Shown here one piece after another: positions 43,901 to 52,598 of a stretch of 60,490 nucleotides of DNA. The notes under the pieces are model-generated. The model did no database searches and was not told the DNA's origin. It saw only the letters and a program-made list of their open reading frames with translations. The DNA comes from Pseudomonas fragi (GTDB taxonomy: Bacteria > Pseudomonadota > Gammaproteobacteria > Pseudomonadales > Pseudomonadaceae), in the NCBI RefSeq assembly GCF_002269505.1, contig NZ_NQKQ01000031.1, positions 1 through 60,490 on the forward strand, in the 5' to 3' direction. Position numbers and translations under genes: made by a program. The first letter of the stretch is position 1. Each line of letters begins with the position of its first letter.

Positions 43901-45397
43901 TTACTCCCCGCCAGCCTGACGCAAACTGTCTATCACCGACTCCAGCGCCCGATCGATCAACAGGCGGTCATCGACCAGCAGGATAGTGCCATTGCGCAGT
44001 TGCACGATTAAATCGTTGCGGCTCTTTTCCAGTACCTTGGCCCCGATACGGTTTACAAAAATATGCGTTCCGTCCGGCTCCAGAATCGTAATCAGCTTGC
44101 AACGCAGGCGCGTGCTGTCCTCTTCCTGCAACTCGATCCAGCTGCCAATACGTAACTGGCTGACCAACAGCAAGCCCAGATGCCCCTGTTCGTCGAGTGC
44201 AGGCAATGGCCAGGGCTGTACCGGATCGGGTTGCTGCGCCAAACGGCGGCTCGCCTGCTCGGCGTCGCGGGTGCGTTGTTCAAGCAACTCGGCGCGACTG
44301 CGCTCACCGCGGGTAAATATCGAAAAGTCATGCAACAAGGATTCAAGCAACGCCGGGTTATTGCCCGCATAGCGGGTCAACTGCAGCACTACATGCTCGA
44401 CCTTGCGATAGAGCGGGTCGTTGCGGCTATCGGTACAGGCATCCCAACCGATGGCAGCATCGGCCATCACGTTGAGCAGGCGTCGGGCCGGGTGGCTGTC
44501 ACAGCTGAAAAAATTCTGATCGCATTGGGCGATCTGCAGCATCGGCTCACGCAGAAGCGCCAGCAAATTGCGCAACGGTTGCGAGAGATTGCTGTCATCG
44601 CGGATGTACTCAAATATAAGCCCCACCAGCTTGCTCGCGTCTTCGCTGGCCTCCGGCAATGCTTGCGCATGGACGCCCACTTTGGCGGCGCAGCACGAAG
44701 CCCGGTCAGACAGATCAGGCAGCACCCCCGTGGCGATCAATAGCTGGTTGGCATCGGCGTACAGTTGCCCGGTCTGGTCAAGCAGGTACTTTTCGAACAA
44801 GCGCATCATGATCAGCTTGACCTTGATATCCATGCCCCGGTCGCGCTTGGCCTGCAAAAAATACTCACATAGCATCGCCGGGCCCAGCGGGTTGTTGTGC
44901 TCATCCAGCGGCACACAGCTGAGGGTATTGAGGCGCGTGCTCAACTGGCACAAGGCCAACTGGCTGCGGGTCAGCACCCGCGTCACCATCGCATGAGTGA
45001 CTTGAGTGCGCTCAAGATCATTGGCCATCAACGAGAACACCGCTTGCACCGGAGCAATTCCCGGCAGGGCTGGCTCACTCACATCGGGCTGGGTCAGCCG
45101 GACAAAGGCTTCAAACAGACGTTCAAGAAACCCGCGCTCAATGCTTTTGCGTTTAAGCCGCACATCACGCATGGCCTCAAAAAAAAGACTTTGCTCGGTA
45201 TTGTTCTGCGCCTTGTCTGCCATTTTGAAGAGGGTGGCGTCAGCGTTTTCAAACAGCACCTGCAGATCGTTTCTGAGCTGCTGGGCAGCCTTGTCATGAA
45301 CCTGCAGCAGGATCACAGGCAGGCGGGCAAGCGGCGAGTGCATCGCCAACTCCGTGGCGGTCCTGTGCGCAGGCCCCACTTTCCCGTCATTTTGCAT
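43901..45397 (-). CDS. DUF1631-family cytosolic protein
   Basis: The 498-residue, mostly helical protein has no signal peptide or membrane segment. The region QLRNDLQVLFENADATLFKMADKAQN and RDVRLKRKSIERGF matches DUF1631, a family that includes thymidine-phosphorylase-like annotations and, in some cases, a C-terminal PilZ-like part; function is unknown. C-terminal TRLRCKLITILEPDGTHIFVNRIGAKVLE could be the PilZ-like piece. GGAGG precedes the ATG. It occupies the place of PA4523 between ampD and nadC. Confidence 0.85.
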   Translation of the reverse strand: MQNDGKVGPAHRTATELAMHSPLARLPVILLQVHDKAAQQLRNDLQVLFENADATLFKMADKAQNNTEQSLFFEAMRDVRLKRKSIERGFLERLFEAFVRLTQPDVSEPALPGIAPVQAVFSLMANDLERTQVTHAMVTRVLTRSQLALCQLSTRLNTLSCVPLDEHNNPLGPAMLCEYFLQAKRDRGMDIKVKLIMMRLFEKYLLDQTGQLYADANQLLIATGVLPDLSDRASCCAAKVGVHAQALPEASEDASKLVGLIFEYIRDDSNLSQPLRNLLALLREPMLQIAQCDQNFFSCDSHPARRLLNVMADAAIGWDACTDSRNDPLYRKVEHVVLQLTRYAGNNPALLESLLHDFSIFTRGERSRAELLEQRTRDAEQASRRLAQQPDPVQPWPLPALDEQGHLGLLLVSQLRIGSWIELQEEDSTRLRCKLITILEPDGTHIFVNRIGAKVLEKSRNDLIVQLRNGTILLVDDRLLIDRALESVIDSLRQAGGE

Positions 45398-45745
45398 CCT
45401 GGCCTCCCTGAAGGGTTTCTTCGCTTGCCAGTGAACGCGCGTGGTCAGAGCCATTTTTGCCGCTCACTAACAGAAACCAGCGAGTGCATTGGGCACCGGC
45501 CGGTAAATCGAAATTTAGGGCAATGGCATCACGTCAAAGCTATGGCGCCAATTGCAAGGCGGATTATCTTGTAAAAGATGGCGCTTGTACCAGCGGACTC
45601 TTCATTTGAATGAATGCAGGTGCAAATTAATGCTCAAAGTGCCGAAAACAGCACATTGCAGGTATTTGCATGTGACTCTTCGCACACCTTGGGTTCACCG
45701 GTGGCATGCCCCTATAATCGGCGCACTTTGTTTGTGGAGCTCGTT
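45398..45745. other. Divergent upstream region of the DUF1631 gene and nadC
   Basis: The 348-base gap has no supported gene. It holds both promoters; the nadC one is listed separately. Confidence 0.5.
45689..45718 (+). promoter_or_regulatory. Sigma70-type promoter of nadC
   Basis: TTGGGT (45689-45694) and a consensus TATAAT (45713-45718) are 18 bases apart. The -10 box lies about 28 bases before the nadC ATG. Confidence 0.6.
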
Positions 45746-46594
45746 ATGCCGAATTTACGCTTGGCCGACCTCACTGCCGAAATCGAAGCCAACGTACGCC
45801 GTGCGTTAGCCGAAGACATTGGCAGCGGCGATATCACTGCACGGCTGATCCCGGCCGAGCGCCTGGCCAAAGCCACGATCATTACCCGTGAAGCGGCTGT
45901 GATCAGCGGTACAGCCTGGGTCGACACTGTGTTTCGCCAGCTTGATCCACGGGTTGCCGTGCATTGGCAGGTCGCCGATGGCGAGCGCGTGAGCCCCAAC
46001 CAGGTACTGTTCCACCTTGAAGGCCCGGCCCGCTCGCTGCTCAGCGGTGAACGTAGCGCGCTGAACTTTCTGCAAATGCTGTCAGGCGTCGCCACCCATG
46101 CCCAGCACCTCGCGGATCAGGTGGCCGACACTCAGGTCAAACTGCTGGACACCCGCAAAACCCTGCCGGGTTTGCGTATGGCGCAGAAATACGCGGTGAC
46201 CTGCGGTGGCTGCCACAATCACCGTATTGGCCTGTATGACGCATTCTTGATCAAGGAAAACCATATCGCGGCCTGCGGCGGTATCGCGCAAGCCATCAGT
46301 GCCGCGCACAAGATAGCCCCGGGCAAGCCGGTTGAAATCGAAGTGGAAAGCCTGCAAGAACTGAAAGAAGCGCTGGCAGCAGGCGCGGATATCATCATGC
46401 TCGACGAACTGAGCATGGAGGACATGCGCGAAGCGGTGCGCCTGAATGCGGGCAAGGCCATGCTGGAAGCCAGCGGCGGTATCAACGAGTCGACCTTGCG
46501 CCCGATCGCCGAAACCGGCGTGGACTACATCTCCATTGGCGCCATGACCAAGGATGTGAAGGCCGTGGATCTGTCGATGCGCTTGAGCCTCTAG
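45746..46594 (+). CDS. nadC: Quinolinate (nicotinate-nucleotide) phosphoribosyltransferase
   Basis: The 282-residue enzyme of de novo NAD synthesis converts quinolinate and PRPP to nicotinate mononucleotide. SGVATHAQHL, LDTRKTLPGLR, KYAVTCGGCHNHR, IKENHI and EVEVESLQEL-like segments are all characteristic. The ATG at 45746 has GGAG upstream and yields the family length. A consensus TATAAT sits about 28 bases before it. Confidence 0.97.
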   Translation: MPNLRLADLTAEIEANVRRALAEDIGSGDITARLIPAERLAKATIITREAAVISGTAWVDTVFRQLDPRVAVHWQVADGERVSPNQVLFHLEGPARSLLSGERSALNFLQMLSGVATHAQHLADQVADTQVKLLDTRKTLPGLRMAQKYAVTCGGCHNHRIGLYDAFLIKENHIAACGGIAQAISAAHKIAPGKPVEIEVESLQELKEALAAGADIIMLDELSMEDMREAVRLNAGKAMLEASGGINESTLRPIAETGVDYISIGAMTKDVKAVDLSMRLSL

Positions 46595-46597
46595 CCA

Positions 46598-46655
46598 GAG
46601 CTGCAAGCTGCAAGGCGGAGTTACCGCACAGTTGCTGCTTGTAGCTTGAAACTTG
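46598..46655. repeat. GAGCTGCAAGCTGCAAG-type imperfect inverted repeat
   Basis: GAGCTGCAAGCTGCAAG (46598-46614) faces GCTGCTTGTAGCTTG (46635-46649). It resembles the CAAGCTGCAAGC hairpins common in Pseudomonas. It overlaps the 3' end of ogt and so codes its last residues. Confidence 0.55.
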
Positions 46656-47130
46656 TCGCTGCCTCCATCCCCAACAGCCATTGCTTGGCTGCCAGACCTC
46701 CGGCAAAACCGGTCAAGGTGCCATTGCTGCCAATCACCCGATGGCACGGGATGATGATCGGGATCGGATTGCGCCCGTTCGCCGCCCCCACTGCCCGAGA
46801 CGCCTTGGGCCGATGGATCTGCTGTGAAATCTGGCCGTAACTGGTGGTCACCGCGTAGGGAATGGTGGTCAGGGCCTGCCATACCGACTGCTGAAAATCG
46901 GTGCCTAGCGGCTTGAGAAACAGGTCGAACGTCTGACGCTCACCCGCAAAATATTCCTCCAGCTGACGTCGAACTTCGGCGAGCTTTTGTGGCGAATGCA
47001 CCCACCCATCCTGGGGTGCATGGGGCCGGCGATCCAGCTCGAAACGCACTTCGCGCAACCCTTCATCATCAGCGACCAGAAACAGCGGCCCAATCGGTGA
47101 TGGCATTTGTTCGTAGTAAATCTGCGTCAT
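46621..47130 (-). CDS. ogt: Methylated-DNA-protein-cysteine methyltransferase
   Basis: The 169-residue suicide enzyme repairs O6-alkylguanine; the acceptor is Cys129 in IIIPCHRVI. The helix-turn-helix segment SYGQISQQI and RAVGAANGRNP precede it. The start at 47130 (GGGTG upstream) lies 2 bases past the stop of the upstream alkA gene, forming a repair operon. The C-terminal KLQAATVR is coded by a repeat and is therefore likely species-specific. Confidence 0.95.
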   Translation of the reverse strand: MTQIYYEQMPSPIGPLFLVADDEGLREVRFELDRRPHAPQDGWVHSPQKLAEVRRQLEEYFAGERQTFDLFLKPLGTDFQQSVWQALTTIPYAVTTSYGQISQQIHRPKASRAVGAANGRNPIPIIIPCHRVIGSNGTLTGFAGGLAAKQWLLGMEAATSFKLQAATVR

Positions 47131-47132
47131 GT

Positions 47133-48623
47133 TCACCCCTTGCGGGCAGTTGCCGAATCGGTAGCTGCGCGCCATAAATACATCACGGAATAGGCCCGCC
47201 ACGGGCGCCAGCTTTCAGCCAGTGCCTGCAGCGCTTTAGTGCTTAACGGCTCACCCTGGGGGTTGGCTTCGCGGCGCAGAATCAGATCGGCAGCCGGGAA
47301 CGCATCCGGGTGTTTGAGCACGCGCATGGCGATGTAATGTGCAGTCCATTCGCCAATGCCGGGCAATTGCACCCAACGCTCGATAAAACGTTCCAGGGGT
47401 TGCTCCACGGCGAAGTCGACGCGTCCCTGTGCAAGAGCGCGGGCTATGCCCTGAATCGTGTTGATCCGCGCCTGGGTAATGCCCATTTGCCCAAGATCAG
47501 CTTGCGCCAGCTGCTCGGGGCCGGGAAACAGCCGATCCAGCCCCGAGCCCTTGTCGGCTTCAATGGCAATGCCATGACGCTGCACGATTCGACTGGCCAG
47601 GGTGCGTGCTGCAGCCACACTGACTTGCTGCCCCAGTACGGCCCGCACCGCCACTTCAAAACCGTCCCAGCCACCCGGCAAGCGCAGCCCCGGATAACGC
47701 CCGATCACAGGTGCCAGCAGCGAACTGGCGCTCAAGGTACGGGCGATAGCCAGCGGGTCGGCATCCAGATCGAACATGCGCCGGATCCGCGTGACCACCG
47801 CCAGCATCTGCCCCGGCGGCACATTGCGCAGTTCCAGTTGCAATGCATGTTGCTCACCTGGCCAGGCACTGACCCTCAGCCAGCCGGGGGCATCCGCACT
47901 GCCAAACACTCGCTGATAACTGTGCTCATCGACCTGTTCGATACCGGGCAAGGCCCGGGTCTGCAAAAATCCCAGCAAGGCCGCGAAGTCATAAGGCGGG
48001 CGATACCCCAAGCGCAACACCAGCGCCTTGTCTTCCCGGGCTTTAGGGCTGCGCCTGAAGGCACGGGGTTCAGCATGATTGGCTTCGGCAAAGGCCGCAT
48101 TGAAACGACGCAGGCTACCAAAGCCGGACGCCATTGCCACCTCAGTGATCGACAGGTCGGTTTCGGTCAACAGTTGCTTGGCAAACAGCAGACGCTGGGT
48201 GGAATGCACGGCCATCGGCGGCGCCCCCAGATACTGAACAAACAGGCGGCGCAATTGCCGCGTACCGATATTCAAGCGCTCGGCCAACCCTTCCAGGGAG
48301 TGCTCGGCCAGGTAACCCTCGTTAATAAGCTTCAAGGCTCGCGACACCAGATGCTCGCCCTGCAGCCAAAACTGATTGCCCGGTGCCAGCTCGGGCCGAC
48401 AACGCAAACAGGGGCGAAAGCCTTGGGCCTGAGCCGCTGCTGCGCTGGGGTAATAGACCACGTTTTCGGCTTTTGGCGCACGGGCCGGGCACACGGGACG
48501 GCAGTAGATCCGGGTGCTGAGCACGGCAGTAAAAAACACCCCGTCAAATCGCGCATCGCGGCTCAGGCGAGCGATTTCGCAGGCTGCGGTGCTGGGTGTG
48601 GACAGGCTGTTATCTGGGGTCAT
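47133..48623 (-). CDS. alkA: Ada/AraC-AlkA hybrid: DNA-3-methyladenine glycosylase 2 with regulatory N-terminus
   Basis: The 496-residue protein has an N-terminal Ada metal-binding domain (four Cys in YCRPVCPARAP and CLRCRPE). Next is an AraC-type helix-turn-helix pair (LNIGTRQLRRLFVQYLG; ITEVAMASGFGSLRRFN), then an AlkA glycosylase domain with a helix-hairpin-helix (LPGIGEWTAHYIAM) and catalytic Asp in FPAADLIL. The Ada part may sense methylphosphotriesters and activate this operon. The chosen ATG at 48623 has a weak ribosome-binding site; the longer frame overlaps non-coding DNA by the tRNA. Confidence 0.9.
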   Translation of the reverse strand: MTPDNSLSTPSTAACEIARLSRDARFDGVFFTAVLSTRIYCRPVCPARAPKAENVVYYPSAAAAQAQGFRPCLRCRPELAPGNQFWLQGEHLVSRALKLINEGYLAEHSLEGLAERLNIGTRQLRRLFVQYLGAPPMAVHSTQRLLFAKQLLTETDLSITEVAMASGFGSLRRFNAAFAEANHAEPRAFRRSPKAREDKALVLRLGYRPPYDFAALLGFLQTRALPGIEQVDEHSYQRVFGSADAPGWLRVSAWPGEQHALQLELRNVPPGQMLAVVTRIRRMFDLDADPLAIARTLSASSLLAPVIGRYPGLRLPGGWDGFEVAVRAVLGQQVSVAAARTLASRIVQRHGIAIEADKGSGLDRLFPGPEQLAQADLGQMGITQARINTIQGIARALAQGRVDFAVEQPLERFIERWVQLPGIGEWTAHYIAMRVLKHPDAFPAADLILRREANPQGEPLSTKALQALAESWRPWRAYSVMYLWRAATDSATARKG

Positions 48624-48740
48624 GGGCCGCAGAATAGCATCGCGCTTTGGCCGATTCTCGCCATTTTCGGACGTCAATGTGCCTGGCGCTGCGCCAGAAC
48701 CGAAAAAAACCACCCGGCATTGACCGGATGGCTTTAGAAA

Positions 48741-48816
48741 TGGTGCCGGAGACAGGAATCGAACCTGCGACCTTCGCGTTACGAGTGCGCTGCTCTACCG
48801 ACTGAGCTACACCGGC
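48741..48816 (-). tRNA. tRNA-Thr (anticodon CGT)
   Basis: The minus strand reads GCCGGTGTAGCTCAGTCGG... to ...TCCGGCACCA, 76 bases including encoded CCA. The acceptor stem GCCGGTG pairs with the 3' end, the anticodon loop is CTCGTAA and GGTTCGATTCC is the T arm. A tRNA-Thr also flanks pilA in P. aeruginosa. Confidence 0.97.
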
Positions 48817-48874
48817 GGTACCTTTAAAACTAGCACCGCAGGCAAAACCCGGCAATTGCCCCATGCGTGCCATT

Positions 48875-48950
48875 TGGGGAGCGAGCCTGATCACGAAAGT
48901 CGTTAGCTCATCGCGATGCTCTCAAGTCTCTGGCGAGCAGGCTCCACACA
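48875..48950. repeat. Degenerate REPIN between tRNA-Thr and pilA
   Basis: GGGGAGCGAGCCTGATCACG and TGGCGAGCAGGCTCCACACA are mutated copies of the REP arms seen at 9882, with about the same spacing. Confidence 0.65.
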
Positions 48951-48973
48951 CTCGGCATTGCAACAACTACTGG

Positions 48974-49381
48974 CTATTTGCAAGCACCGCTGGCCAGGCA
49001 AGTGCCGTTTTGCGTCCAGATCAGGGTGCTACCCGAATTGCCCGGGGTAGGCACCAATACGCTGACCCAACCGCCTGCTGCCTGGGTCCCCGCCATGGTA
49101 ATCACACCATCGACCACCGTCATGCCCGCTGCCAGGTTTTCCGTGGCTTCGGCCGGCCCCGGGATGCCATTGGTGCCCGCATCACAGGCCATCAGGTCAT
49201 TGGTCTGGCTGTAACACAGGGCGACAGCTGTCTTGTAAGTGTTGCTGATGGTGTTCACCTCGGCAAAACGGGTCTTCATCACATGGTCGTGGTAGGCCGG
49301 AAATGCGAACGAAGCAATCAGACCGATGATTGCAACCACAATCATCAGTTCGATCAGGGTGAAGCCTTGTTGTTGTTTCAC
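48974..49381 (-). CDS. pilA: Type IV major pilin PilA
   Basis: The 135-residue prepilin has a short leader (MKQQQG, initiated at GTG), the cleavage motif G/FTLIELM with Glu5, and the N-methylated hydrophobic helix IVVAIIGLIASFAFPAY. Two cysteine pairs occur: LCYSQTNDLMACD, and the C-terminal NGTCLASGACK which is the usual disulphide loop. The GTG at 49381 has AGGAG at 7-base spacing; the adjacent ATG is out of frame (ATGTGA). It is divergent from pilC, and separated from it by 211 bases. Confidence 0.93.
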   Translation of the reverse strand: MKQQQGFTLIELMIVVAIIGLIASFAFPAYHDHVMKTRFAEVNTISNTYKTAVALCYSQTNDLMACDAGTNGIPGPAEATENLAAGMTVVDGVITMAGTQAAGGWVSVLVPTPGNSGSTLIWTQNGTCLASGACK

Positions 49382-49592
49382 ATGAAGTCTCCTGAAAAGG
49401 GGCACCCACTGGTGCCAGGCAGTGCTGTGCAGGCAAAAAAGTGCGCACAGGCTATCAAGGTTAGTGGGCTGTTGCTCCACAACTGCATCGCTGACACTTT
49501 TGGTCACTCTCAACTTGCCGGGCCAAGGTTCGGTGCATCTAGTCTTTGGGCTTACAGCACAGCCGGGCGCGTAGCGCTCCAAGGATCGATGC

Positions 49593-50810
49593 ATGGCAAC
49601 ACAGGCCGTTAAAAACAACCTTTACCGGTGGGAGGGTACCGATCGAAATGGCATTAAAACCTGCGGGCGAATCACGGCTGACAACCACGCCATGATTCGG
49701 GTCCAACTACGCCGCCAAGGTATTACCGTTAGTAAAATCCGCCGCCATTGCGGTCACACATTCAATGCGGGCAAATCTGTCACGGCACTGGATATCACCC
49801 TGTTCACCCGCCAGCTGGCGACCCTGATCAGCGCGGGTATTGCCTTGCAGCAAGCTCTGGAGGTTATCGCCAACGGTTTCGAGGGCCGTGCCATGCGCCA
49901 GCAGGTCTCGGAACTCCAACAGGACATCGGCGCAGGCACCAGTCTGTCGGCGGCGCTGCGCAAAAAACCGGCATATTTCGATCCGCTGTTTTGCAGCCTC
50001 GTCGAAGCTGGCGAGCTGGCCGGGGCTCTGGACGTATTGCTGCAACGGGTGGCGACCTACAGGGAAAAGACCGCCGCTCTGAAAAAGAAAATCAAAAAAG
50101 CCATGACCTACCCCAGCGCCGTCCTCGTAGTGGCGCTAGTGGTGTGCGGCATTTTGTTGATCGAAGTGGTGCCGCAGTTCCAGGGCGTTTTCCGCTCATT
50201 CGACGCGCAACTGCCTGTGCTTACCTTATGGGTGATCAGCTTGTCTGATGGCCTCCAGGCAAATGGCCTGTGGCTGCTGTTATTTTGCGGCATTACCCTT
50301 GCCGGTCTTCGCCATCGCTACAAACACTGCGCAACCTGGCGCCAGCGCATTGATCGCTGGCTGCTAAAGCTGCCCGTCATGGGCAATCTGCTACATATGT
50401 CAGCCATGGCCCGCTTTGCCCGCACGCTATCAACGACCCTGGCTGCCGGAGTGCCATTGCTCGAAGCACTGAACTCCGTAGCCAGCGCCACTGGCAATAG
50501 CCTGTACAAAGACGCAGTGCTACGGTTGAAAAAGCAGGTTGCAACGGGTAGCCAGATCCATGTGGCCATGGCCGCTGCCGGAGTATTCCCGGGCATGGCA
50601 ATTCAGATGACAGCAATTGGCGAAGAATCCGGCACATTGGACTGCATGCTTGAGCAGGTTGCCACCTATTATGAAAGCGAGGTCGACACACTGGTCGACA
50701 ACCTGACAACGTTGCTGGAGCCGATAATCATGGTGGTACTTGGAGTCATGGTTGGCGGACTGGTCATCGCCATGTACTTGCCGATATTCAACCTGGGCCG
50801 GGTAATCTGA
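49593..50810 (+). CDS. pilC: Type IV pilus/type II secretion inner-membrane platform protein PilC
   Basis: The 405-residue protein has two GspF domains (about 70-190 and 270-395) with hydrophobic helices at VLVVALVVCGILLIEVVPQF and at the C-terminus (IIMVVLGVMVGGLVIAMYLP). TLISAGIALQQALE and LAAGVPLLEALN are the repeated F-domain motifs. AAGGA lies before the ATG. The extension ATPase gene pilB, which usually lies between pilA and pilC, is missing. Confidence 0.93.
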   Translation: MATQAVKNNLYRWEGTDRNGIKTCGRITADNHAMIRVQLRRQGITVSKIRRHCGHTFNAGKSVTALDITLFTRQLATLISAGIALQQALEVIANGFEGRAMRQQVSELQQDIGAGTSLSAALRKKPAYFDPLFCSLVEAGELAGALDVLLQRVATYREKTAALKKKIKKAMTYPSAVLVVALVVCGILLIEVVPQFQGVFRSFDAQLPVLTLWVISLSDGLQANGLWLLLFCGITLAGLRHRYKHCATWRQRIDRWLLKLPVMGNLLHMSAMARFARTLSTTLAAGVPLLEALNSVASATGNSLYKDAVLRLKKQVATGSQIHVAMAAAGVFPGMAIQMTAIGEESGTLDCMLEQVATYYESEVDTLVDNLTTLLEPIIMVVLGVMVGGLVIAMYLPIFNLGRVI

Positions 50811-50812
50811 GC

Positions 50813-51673
50813 ATGATTGACTTGCTGAACCGTCACCCCGACGCTTTTATCGTCTGCGCCCTGATACTCGGCTTGCTGGCAGGCAGTTTTATAAGTGTGC
50901 TGGCGTGGCGCTTGCCCAAAATGCTTGAACAGGACTGGCAGGCCCAGGCCCGCGATGTGCTGGACTTGCCCGAGCTGACCAAGGGCCCTGTGTATAACTT
51001 GCTGCACCCGCGCTCCCACTGCCCCAATTGCCGACATTCGTTGCGCGCCCGGGAAACCATTCCGCTACTGAGCTACCTGTTTTTGCGTGGCAAGTGCTCG
51101 CACTGCAAAAGTGCTATTGGCCTGCGCTACCCCCTGACGGAGCTGACCTGCGCGGCATTATCGGCTTTTGTCGCCTGGCATTTTGGTTTTGGCGCCCAGG
51201 CGTGCTGGATGCTTCTGCTGACCTGGGGGTTATTCGCTATTTGCCTGATCGATACCGAGCATCAAATCGTGCCTGACTTCCTGGTTTTTCCTCTGCTCTG
51301 GCTGGGCTTGTTGCTCAACAGCTTCTCCCTGTTCACCACTCTGGAGCAGGCCGTATGGGGCGCGGCGCTGGGTTATGCAAGCCTGTGGTCGGTGTTCTGG
51401 ATGTTCAAACTGATCACCGGCAAGGACGGTATGGGCTACGGCGACTTCAAGCTACTGGCCGTGCTCGGGGCCTGGGGCGGGGTTGCGGTTTTGCCGCTGA
51501 CCATCCTCCTGTCTTCACTGCTGGGGGCCGCTGCAGGGGTTGGGCTTTTGGCCTTACGGCGGGCCAGAACCAGCACGCCGATCCCCTTTGCACCGTATCT
51601 GGCAATTGCCGGCTGGATTGCATTGCTCTGGGGTGGTCAAATAACCGGCCTCTATTGGCAGATTTCGGTTTGA
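50813..51673 (+). CDS. pilD: Prepilin peptidase/N-methyltransferase PilD
   Basis: The 286-residue membrane protease has the zinc-binding CPNC and CSHC pairs in the first cytosolic loop, and the catalytic aspartates in LIDTEHQIVPD and GYGDFKLL (GxGD motif). It cuts the leader of PilA and type II pseudopilins and methylates the new N-terminus. It begins 2 bases after the pilC stop. Confidence 0.96.
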   Translation: MIDLLNRHPDAFIVCALILGLLAGSFISVLAWRLPKMLEQDWQAQARDVLDLPELTKGPVYNLLHPRSHCPNCRHSLRARETIPLLSYLFLRGKCSHCKSAIGLRYPLTELTCAALSAFVAWHFGFGAQACWMLLLTWGLFAICLIDTEHQIVPDFLVFPLLWLGLLLNSFSLFTTLEQAVWGAALGYASLWSVFWMFKLITGKDGMGYGDFKLLAVLGAWGGVAVLPLTILLSSLLGAAAGVGLLALRRARTSTPIPFAPYLAIAGWIALLWGGQITGLYWQISV

Positions 51674-51677
51674 CGTG

Positions 51678-52298
51678 ATGACTCCACCCTCCAAACCCTG
51701 GATTCTCGGGCTTACCGGCGGTATCGGCAGTGGCAAAAGTGCCGCTGCCGAGCACTTTGCCGCGCTGGGCATACATGTGGTGGACGCCGATCATGCGGCG
51801 CGCTGGGTCGTTGAGCCGGGGCGCCCGGCGCTGGCCAGAATTGCCGAACACTTTGGCGCGCAGGTGCTGCAAGCCAACGGGCAACTCAATCGCGGCGCAT
51901 TGCGCCACCTGATTTTTACCGACCCCGAGCAACGACGCTGGCTTGAGGCACTGCTGCACCCGCTGATTCGTGAAGAGATCGCGAACAATCTGGCGCAGGC
52001 ACAATCGCCTTACGCCATTCTGGTTTCGCCGCTGCTGATCGAGTCCGGCCAGTACACCACAACCCAACGTGTACTGGTGATCGATGCACCACAAGCATTG
52101 CAGATGCAGCGCACCCTGCTGCGCGACAACACCAGCGAAGAGCAAGTCCAGGCCATTCTCAAGGCACAGGCCAGCCGCGAAGACCGCCTTCTCCACGCTG
52201 ACGATGTGCTGGTCAATGACAAGGATCTGAAGACGCTGCAGACTGAAGTCGAGCGCCTGCATCACTTTTATTTAACTTTACGTGGAGGCCAACCATGA
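51678..52298 (+). CDS. coaE: Dephospho-CoA kinase
   Basis: The 206-residue kinase completes coenzyme A synthesis. GLTGGIGSGKSAAAEHFA is the P-loop; VVDADHAARWVVEPG and AILVSPLLIESG are typical. A GTG one codon upstream is also in frame. It follows pilD after 4 bases and overlaps yacG by 4 bases, the usual pilD-coaE-yacG cluster. Confidence 0.95.
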   Translation: MTPPSKPWILGLTGGIGSGKSAAAEHFAALGIHVVDADHAARWVVEPGRPALARIAEHFGAQVLQANGQLNRGALRHLIFTDPEQRRWLEALLHPLIREEIANNLAQAQSPYAILVSPLLIESGQYTTTQRVLVIDAPQALQMQRTLLRDNTSEEQVQAILKAQASREDRLLHADDVLVNDKDLKTLQTEVERLHHFYLTLRGGQP

Positions 52299-52498
52299 CC
52301 AAACCCATGACCATCGACTGCCCTACCTGTGGCACAGCCGTGCAATGGGATACCACCAATGCTTTTCGCCCGTTCTGCTCGGACCGCTGCAAACTGATCG
52401 ACCTGGGGGCCTGGGCCAGCGAGGAACACAAGATTCCGGTCAGCCCAGATGCTGAAGATGATCTGTTCTCGGAAGACCTGAGCGAACGCCTGCACTGA
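52295..52498 (+). CDS. yacG: DNA gyrase inhibitor YacG, zinc-binding
   Basis: The 67-residue protein has the four cysteines CPTCG and FCSDRCK of the treble-clef zinc site, followed by LIDLGAWASEEHKIP and an acidic tail. The ATG overlaps the coaE stop (ATGA). GGAGG lies a few bases before. Confidence 0.95.
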   Translation: MTKPMTIDCPTCGTAVQWDTTNAFRPFCSDRCKLIDLGAWASEEHKIPVSPDAEDDLFSEDLSERLH

Positions 52499-52507
52499 CA
52501 AGCTTTC

Positions 52508-52598
52508 GTAGTCGCTGCCGAGGCACGAAGGCTGCGAGCTCTTTATGCTGATACCGGAGCAAAAGAGCTCGCAGCCTTCGTGCCTCGGCAGCGACTAC
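52508..52598. repeat. Long palindromic intergenic repeat, copy 5 of 6
   Basis: GTAGTCGCTGCCGAGGCACG and CGTGCCTCGGCAGCGACTAC are exact mirrors; GAAGGCTGCGAGCTC/GAGCTCGCAGCCTTC continues inward to a ~22-base loop. It separates convergent yacG and the CbiM-like gene, and provides the stop of the latter (52595-52597). Confidence 0.93.

Noticed and set aside
48741..48816. tRNA-Thr as an integration site
   Set aside because: No integrase, no duplicated tRNA 3' end and only ordinary genes nearby.
49398..49420. Possible sigma54 -24/-12 promoter for pilA on the minus strand
   Set aside because: TGGCAC is present, but the GC element is one base too far away and the site is only ~20-35 bases from the start codon.
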